Source: Deltaproteobacteria bacterium (GTDB taxonomy: Bacteria > Desulfobacterota > DSM-4660 > Desulfatiglandales > Desulfatiglandaceae). Taken from it: a DNA stretch of 36,206 nucleotides. The position numbers and the translations under genes were made by a program. Numbering within the stretch: the first letter of the stretch is position 1; every line of letters starts with the position of its first letter. Below the pieces are notes generated by a model, which was not told the DNA's origin, did no database searches, and saw nothing but the letters and a program-made list of their open reading frames with translations. Below are positions 32,184-36,206 of the stretch, one piece after another. The stretch covers positions 1-36,206 of the forward strand of contig JAFDGR010000011.1 of assembly GCA_019309145.1 (NCBI GenBank), written 5' to 3'.

Positions 32184-33227
32184 TCAGGCAGCGTGTTGTG
32201 CTGACACGCGTTTTCCGTTTGTCCTCAGGACAAAGCAGTTGGAGGGAAGACCCGGATCCCAGCCTGTCTCCCCATGCATCCTCCGTGCTTCGAAGATCCC
32301 AAAGCCCCTGTTCTTGCCGGTATCCGGCTGATTATCCCGCGGGCTCGAACCTTTCTCCGGGAACAACAGATTCGCCCCAGCGATGAGGGAAAGGCTGTTC
32401 GGCTCGTGCGTGCAGTGGGCTTTTGGCACATGTGCCATGACCAGCCGGCTCACCGCCACCATGCGGGCCAGTTCCAGCTCGCTGACCATGCCGAAATGTT
32501 CCATGGGTGACCCGGGAAAATTGATTCGCCGCATCACCCCGCTATAGGTGGCACCGTACGCTTTTGCCAGAAACATGAGATCTACGATCTCTTCCAACGC
32601 ATGCTCCGGTCCTACCGGTTCCACACAGTTCATCCAGAGGAGCCCAACATCCCTGATCACCTGGATAGTGTGTATTCTTTTTTCACGTTTAAACGGGGTA
32701 TCTCTTCCCTCCCCCAGCCGCAGCGCGTGATAAGCGCCCACAAAACCGGCATTGAGAAGCTCCTCTCCTTCCCGGTGGTTGATGTCCCTCGTGTTGGCCA
32801 CCAGGGGTGTTGAAACGGCGCTTTTCAATAATCTCCCCACTTCCAGCAGTCGTTCAAAAGAATAGGTCCCGGTGGTCATGATATTGAGTGAATCCGCACC
32901 GCCGTCTTCCGCCTCTCTTGCCCATTGGAGGATTTTCTCCTCGCTGAATTCAACAGACTCGGTGAAAATTCCCGCCTTCACCGCAAGGGAGCAGAAGTTG
33001 CAATTGAGGGGGCAAGGAGTCACATTAACGCCGATGTGAAAATGATTCTCACCCTTTCCGGCAAACAGCTCCCTGGACAAAGCATCGGCTGTTTCCATTA
33101 ACGCGTAGGTCTCCGGGGAATGCAAATCCAAGCGCAAAAGGAGGAGGGCCTCCTCCCTCGAGAGGTCCCCGCACTGGCTGCCCTTCAGCAGAATGTTTGA
33201 TACTTCAGTTGCAATTTTCCATCCCAT
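32184..33227 (-). CDS. BioB-like radical SAM enzyme
   Basis: A 347-residue radical S-adenosylmethionine protein resembling biotin synthase. The cluster motif CPLNCNFCS (Cys72, Cys76, Cys79; CxxxCxxC) follows the VNVTP strand as in BioB. GGADSLNIMTTGTY and NCVEPVGPEHALEEIVDLM are barrel segments of the group, and the C-terminal AGANLLFPEKG is the BATS-like end. The frame runs upstream to 33428, but the extra part lies inside zwf; the ATG at 33227 with AGGAG upstream is used and overlaps the zwf end by 23 bp. Possible activities in the group include sulfur insertion or carbon-skeleton rearrangement; the substrate is unknown. The location in a glucose-6-phosphate operon with an importer is unusual. 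Confidence 0.9.
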   Translation of the reverse strand: MGWKIATEVSNILLKGSQCGDLSREEALLLLRLDLHSPETYALMETADALSRELFAGKGENHFHIGVNVTPCPLNCNFCSLAVKAGIFTESVEFSEEKILQWAREAEDGGADSLNIMTTGTYSFERLLEVGRLLKSAVSTPLVANTRDINHREGEELLNAGFVGAYHALRLGEGRDTPFKREKRIHTIQVIRDVGLLWMNCVEPVGPEHALEEIVDLMFLAKAYGATYSGVMRRINFPGSPMEHFGMVSELELARMVAVSRLVMAHVPKAHCTHEPNSLSLIAGANLLFPEKGSSPRDNQPDTGKNRGFGIFEARRMHGETGWDPGLPSNCFVLRTNGKRVSAQHAA

Positions 33228-34758
33228 ATCTCTTCTCGCTCCTATTATTATCAGGGCCCCATGAACCCGCTTCGTAGAAAGAAAGCCTTTCGGCTCGGTC
33301 ACCGCACGTTTCGCATGCCTCCAGCACCGGGGTGAGGAAAGACCAGCAGAGCTCCACGCCGTCCTGGCGCCAGAAGAGCATGTGATCTCCCAGCATGCAG
33401 TCCAGCAGTACCTTTTCGTACGCCTCAAGGACCGGCCCCTTGTAATCCTGGCTATAGTGGAAATCCATGGTCACCGTCCGCAGGCATACTTTCGCCCCCG
33501 GATTCTTGGTCTGAAAGGTCAACTGGATCTTTTCTTCAGGATAGATGCCCATAACCAACCGGTTTGCGGAAATACCTTCACCCAGAATTCGGCGAAACAT
33601 GGAATGGGGAATCTCCCTGAATTGGATCACGATCTCCGTGCGTTTTTCCGCGAGTCTTTTCCCGGAAGTGAGAAAAAAGGGGACCCCTTGCCACCGCCAG
33701 TTATCCACGAAGATCTTCAGCCTGGCAAAGGTGGGAACAAGGCTCCTTGGGTTCACCCCGGGCTCAGCCCGGTAGGCCGAAACCGGGGCGCCTCCCACCT
33801 CTCCGGTTCCATATTGTCCGAGCATCAGATACCCGGACAGATCGTTCAGGGGAAAAGACCGCAGGGACCGGTATATTTTCACCTTTTCGTCGCGCACCCT
33901 GTCGTCCTCGAACTGTGCCGGCGGTTCCATGGCGATCAGGGAAAGGAGCTGCATCATGTGGTTCTGGAACATATCCCGCAAGACCCCTGCCTGCTCATAA
34001 TATCCTGCCCGGTGTTCCACGCCGAGGGATTCCGCAGCAGTGATATACACGGATTGGATGTATCTTCGATCCCATATGGGTTCGAAAATGGCGTTCGCGA
34101 AACGGAACATGAGGATATTCTGCACCGTCTCTTTTGCCAGGTAATGATCAATCCTGAATATCTGGTGTTCTTTCCAGTGTTCGTGAAGAGCACGGTCCAA
34201 TGCCATGGCAGATTCAAGATCCCGGCCGAATGGTTTTTCCACCACGATCCTGGTCCAGTTGGCCCCCTGCTCCCGTGAAAGCCCTGACTCTCCGAGCATT
34301 TTTGCGGTTGTCTCGTACAGGGACGGAGGGATTGCCAGGTAAAAAAGCCTGTTTCCGTCTGTTCCATATGCCTTTTCCATCTCCCCGATCGATTCGGCCA
34401 GCGCACTGAAAGACGCAGAGGAATCGTATGCAATAGGCCGGTAATGCAGCAGCCTCGCAAAACCGGCCCATTCGGCTTCAGTGAGCGTCTTGTGACGATC
34501 GATGGCTTGCTTCATCTTTTCTCTGAACCCGGAATCATCCATTGCAGTCCTGGCACATCCAACAATGAAACAGGGGTCTGGAAGGCCGTCGTTGCAATAA
34601 AGTTCGTACAGCGCCGGCACGATCTTGCGGCCGGTGAGATCTCCGGATGCCCCCACAATCACAAGAGCGCATGGGTCCGGTCGGCCCTCCATGAGACACG
34701 ATTCAAACGGGACCTTGAGATCCGAGGTGGTTGTTGGCGCAATAATCGTCTCTTCCAT
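33205..34758 (-). CDS. zwf: Glucose-6-phosphate 1-dehydrogenase
   Basis: A 517-residue NADP-linked dehydrogenase that oxidises glucose 6-phosphate to 6-phosphogluconolactone. Seen: the nucleotide-binding GASGDLTGRKIVPALY (36-51), EKPFG (174-178), and the active-site signature RIDHYLAKE (202-210) with its catalytic His-Asp region, followed by ETVQNI. The length is normal for the family. The ATG has AAGGAAAG upstream. It is the first gene of the eight-gene run ending in glk; its product is the substrate of the shortened 6-phosphogluconolactonase in the same operon. Confidence 0.97.
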   Translation of the reverse strand: MEETIIAPTTTSDLKVPFESCLMEGRPDPCALVIVGASGDLTGRKIVPALYELYCNDGLPDPCFIVGCARTAMDDSGFREKMKQAIDRHKTLTEAEWAGFARLLHYRPIAYDSSASFSALAESIGEMEKAYGTDGNRLFYLAIPPSLYETTAKMLGESGLSREQGANWTRIVVEKPFGRDLESAMALDRALHEHWKEHQIFRIDHYLAKETVQNILMFRFANAIFEPIWDRRYIQSVYITAAESLGVEHRAGYYEQAGVLRDMFQNHMMQLLSLIAMEPPAQFEDDRVRDEKVKIYRSLRSFPLNDLSGYLMLGQYGTGEVGGAPVSAYRAEPGVNPRSLVPTFARLKIFVDNWRWQGVPFFLTSGKRLAEKRTEIVIQFREIPHSMFRRILGEGISANRLVMGIYPEEKIQLTFQTKNPGAKVCLRTVTMDFHYSQDYKGPVLEAYEKVLLDCMLGDHMLFWRQDGVELCWSFLTPVLEACETCGDRAERLSFYEAGSWGPDNNRSEKRYGMENCN

Positions 34759-34782
34759 GGTTTCTTTCCTTCGTGTTTCAGT

Positions 34783-34818
34783 AAGCTATTAGCGATTAGC
34801 TCTTGGCGATTAGCTTAT
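34783..34818. repeat. Short GCTAATCGC-type repeats at the 3' side of the four-helix-bundle gene
   Basis: Read on the minus strand, the stretch carries GCTAATCGC and GCTAATCGCTAATAGC, and it contains the last codons and the TAA stop of the four-helix-bundle gene. Related GCTAACAGC units lie on the other side of that gene in opposite orientation. Confidence 0.6.
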
Positions 34819-35158
34819 GGATAAAACTGTTCAACATCATTTTTATTTCGTTGGTCTCTTGATTAAGTTTTCTATACATTTCATCACCAATATAATTCAG
34901 ATCCCAAGCGAGCCTTAACTGATACTCCACTTCACTCGCAGACCCGCCGGCGATACTCATGAACCTTGCAAGCTCCCGCTCACTGCCTCTGCCACAACCT
35001 TCAGCTATATTCGTCGGAATGGAGGCAACAGCTCTTCGTAATTGGACAGTAAGTCCGAATTGCTCATCAGATGGAAAATTTCTCGTTATTCTATAAATTG
35101 CGAGTGTTAGAGCGTGGGCTTTCTCCCAAACCTTTAGTTCCCGAAAATCCCTCATCAT
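34796..35158 (-). CDS. Four-helix-bundle protein, 23S rRNA intervening-sequence (IVP/S23) family
   Basis: A 120-residue soluble helical protein of the S23/IVP family (MRDFRELKVWEKAHALTLAIY, then LRRAVASIPTNIAEGCGRGS, then LRLAWDLNYI). Such proteins are found inside 23S rRNA intervening sequences and also as free-standing genes; their biochemical role is unsettled. No rRNA is nearby. AAGGAATA precedes a double ATG start. Arrays of GCTAAxAGC-like units flank the gene on both sides and even form its stop codon, which suggests that gene and repeats moved as a unit (inference). Confidence 0.9.
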   Translation of the reverse strand: MMRDFRELKVWEKAHALTLAIYRITRNFPSDEQFGLTVQLRRAVASIPTNIAEGCGRGSERELARFMSIAGGSASEVEYQLRLAWDLNYIGDEMYRKLNQETNEIKMMLNSFIHKLIAKS

Positions 35159-35172
35159 TATTCCTTTTCAGC

Positions 35173-35203
35173 GCTAACAGCTAACAGCCAATAGCTAACA
35201 GCT
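35173..35203. repeat. GCTAACAGC repeat array at the 5' side of the four-helix-bundle gene
   Basis: Three near-identical GCTAACAGC units plus a degenerate one (GCCAATAGC) in 31 bp, between the four-helix-bundle gene and the DUF547 gene. It is opposite in orientation to the array on the other side. Confidence 0.65.
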
Positions 35204-35205
35204 GA

Positions 35206-36206
35206 TCAATGGTTCAGGTTCCAGTCATAAAACAGATACTCAACCTTGACGGTGTCCATATGCTCCTCAAGGAATTCCGCCTTTTCCTGATCCGCCATAT
35301 ATTTCAAAAGGAATCGGAAAAGATCTTCTCTTTTCCCGAAATCTCTCCAATACCATCTGAATATCTGGGAAAGGAAAATCTTGTTTCGCTCCGGCAGGAT
35401 AAGGACTTCCGAACTGTTGATGAAATGTTCAGCAGCCGTTTCCAGCTGCCGGTCAATGCTCTCGGGGGCGTAGTAGTCAATGGGTGCGCAGGAGCGGGAT
35501 CCGCAGACCAGGGCAAAATGGATCCTTGGATCCGCGACGATAAGGCCCAGGGAACGCCTCGGATCATTCCTGCTGAAAAGGCGGCGTATCCGGAATGGCG
35601 GCCGGGCATTGGCCCGCAGGATACCATGCTCAATTTCATCGGCCGAAAAAGAAAACCCACCAACCCTGTACGCAATGTTTCTAAAAAAATCTGTCACTTC
35701 CTTTACCGACGACCTTATCCCCAGTTCCACGATTCCGTGTACGACGATGGTGTTGTAAAGATTAATCCAGAATGCCTTTTTCTGGTCGGGGGAGAAAAGC
35801 AAAGTGAGATCAAAACCCTGCAGGCTCGCCGCGATATCCCGGTACCGGGCATAGGCAGGTGATTCTCGCAGGGCATCGTAATCCACCAGTCCCCGCTCCA
35901 GGTCATAGAACCTGTTTTTGAGATCACTGATGGACGCCATAAGGGCGGAACCCGTGTCCCGGGAGGCGGCCACCTTGTTTCTCCGCTGCTGATTCATGAT
36001 AATCCTCTTTCCAAGCGCGCGGGAGTTCCCGCTCCCGTGCACGATTGAGCCGCTCCCGTCTTTTTCATAGTACTCATACACGAGTTCCAGGAACAGAGAA
36101 CTTGTCCAGGAAAAGTCCGAGGACCCATACCCCTCCCCTGTTTGCGAATCAAAATATTCATGAAACCCGAAACGGATGGGTAATTGTATCATATCCTGCT
36201 TTATGG
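35206..36206 (-). CDS. Glycoside-hydrolase tail fused in frame to a DUF547 protein, 5' end outside window
   Basis: The frame is open to the window edge. The first visible part (MIQLPIRFGFHEYFDSQTGE, then SSDFSWTSSLFLELV) resembles the C-terminal end of (alpha/alpha)6-barrel glycoside hydrolases of the GH63/MGH1 type. After a Gly/Ser-rich join comes a DUF547 domain (about 160 residues: DQKKAFWINLYNTIVVHGIV, then DPRIHFALVCGSRSCAPI with a Cys in CGSRSC, then KIFLSQIFRWYWRDFG). An internal ATG at 35997, preceded by AAGAGG, could start a separate 263-residue DUF547 protein, so fusion and two-gene models are both open. DUF547 function is unknown. Confidence 0.75.
   Translation of the reverse strand, partial: IKQDMIQLPIRFGFHEYFDSQTGEGYGSSDFSWTSSLFLELVYEYYEKDGSGSIVHGSGNSRALGKRIIMNQQRRNKVAASRDTGSALMASISDLKNRFYDLERGLVDYDALRESPAYARYRDIAASLQGFDLTLLFSPDQKKAFWINLYNTIVVHGIVELGIRSSVKEVTDFFRNIAYRVGGFSFSADEIEHGILRANARPPFRIRRLFSRNDPRRSLGLIVADPRIHFALVCGSRSCAPIDYYAPESIDRQLETAAEHFINSSEVLILPERNKIFLSQIFRWYWRDFGKREDLFRFLLKYMADQEKAEFLEEHMDTVKVEYLFYDWNLNH

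Noticed and set aside
1-36206. tRNA, rRNA, CRISPR, insertion sequences
   Set aside because: All longer non-coding gaps were read on both strands. No cloverleaf with a CCA end, no regular repeat-spacer array and no transposase-like frame was seen.

Overview
The window reads as an anaerobic, GC-moderate Desulfobacterota-like (deltaproteobacterial) chromosome segment. This is inferred from gene content, not from a marker gene: a three-subunit molybdenum hydroxylase with the extra-cluster signature of 4-hydroxybenzoyl-CoA reductase, an MttB-superfamily methyltransferase, rubrerythrin-type oxygen-defence proteins and use of selenocysteine. No rRNA, tRNA, CRISPR array, transposase or prophage gene was seen.

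Layout. (1) 1-3265, plus strand: the 3' part of a Ser/Thr protein kinase gene overlapping a large gene whose C-terminus is a degenerate GGDEF domain. (2) 3378-7232, minus: a B-C-A ordered 4-hydroxybenzoyl-CoA-reductase-like operon. (3) 7481-8389, plus: a TIGR01777-type SDR epimerase. (4) 8410-17094, minus: an FAD amine oxidoreductase, a complete Opp/Dpp-type ABC importer (two ATPases, two permeases, Tat-exported binding protein), a strong terminator, then a non-pyrrolysine MttB-family methyltransferase. A FadR-type GntR regulator (17592-18314, plus) is divergent from this set across a 497-bp control region. (5) 18384-21932, minus: class-III aminotransferase, a kinase-fold protein of unknown function and a C69 peptidase, closely packed. 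(6) 22270-23199, plus: an exported cytochrome P460-like c-type cytochrome and a DUF4079-type membrane protein. (7) 23196-24455, minus: a small charged protein, a rhodanese-rubrerythrin fusion and a 72-residue protein, divergent from a classical rubrerythrin (24662-25162). (8) 25191-27221, minus: a two-domain glycosyltransferase fusion and a nitroreductase. (9) 27479-34758, minus: a tight eight-gene run zwf - BioB-like radical SAM - SsuA/C/B-like importer - TVP38 membrane protein - shortened pgl - glk. (10) 34783-36206, minus: a four-helix-bundle (23S IVP-type) gene flanked by short repeats, and a DUF547 protein fused in frame to the tail of a glycoside-hydrolase-like domain that runs off the window.

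The most striking feature is in region 7. The rhodanese-rubrerythrin frame is interrupted by one TGA exactly at the rhodanese catalytic cysteine, and a perfect 6-bp hairpin with a G-containing loop starts 12 nt after it, as expected for a bacterial SECIS. It is best read as one 277-residue selenoprotein, which ordinary gene calling would split in two. Other points worth attention are the Glu-to-Met change at the catalytic glutamate position of the molybdenum subunit, a 6-phosphogluconolactonase missing about 100 internal residues, a radical SAM/ABC block embedded in the oxidative pentose phosphate operon, and the amine-demethylation-like cluster that has no corrinoid protein in the window.
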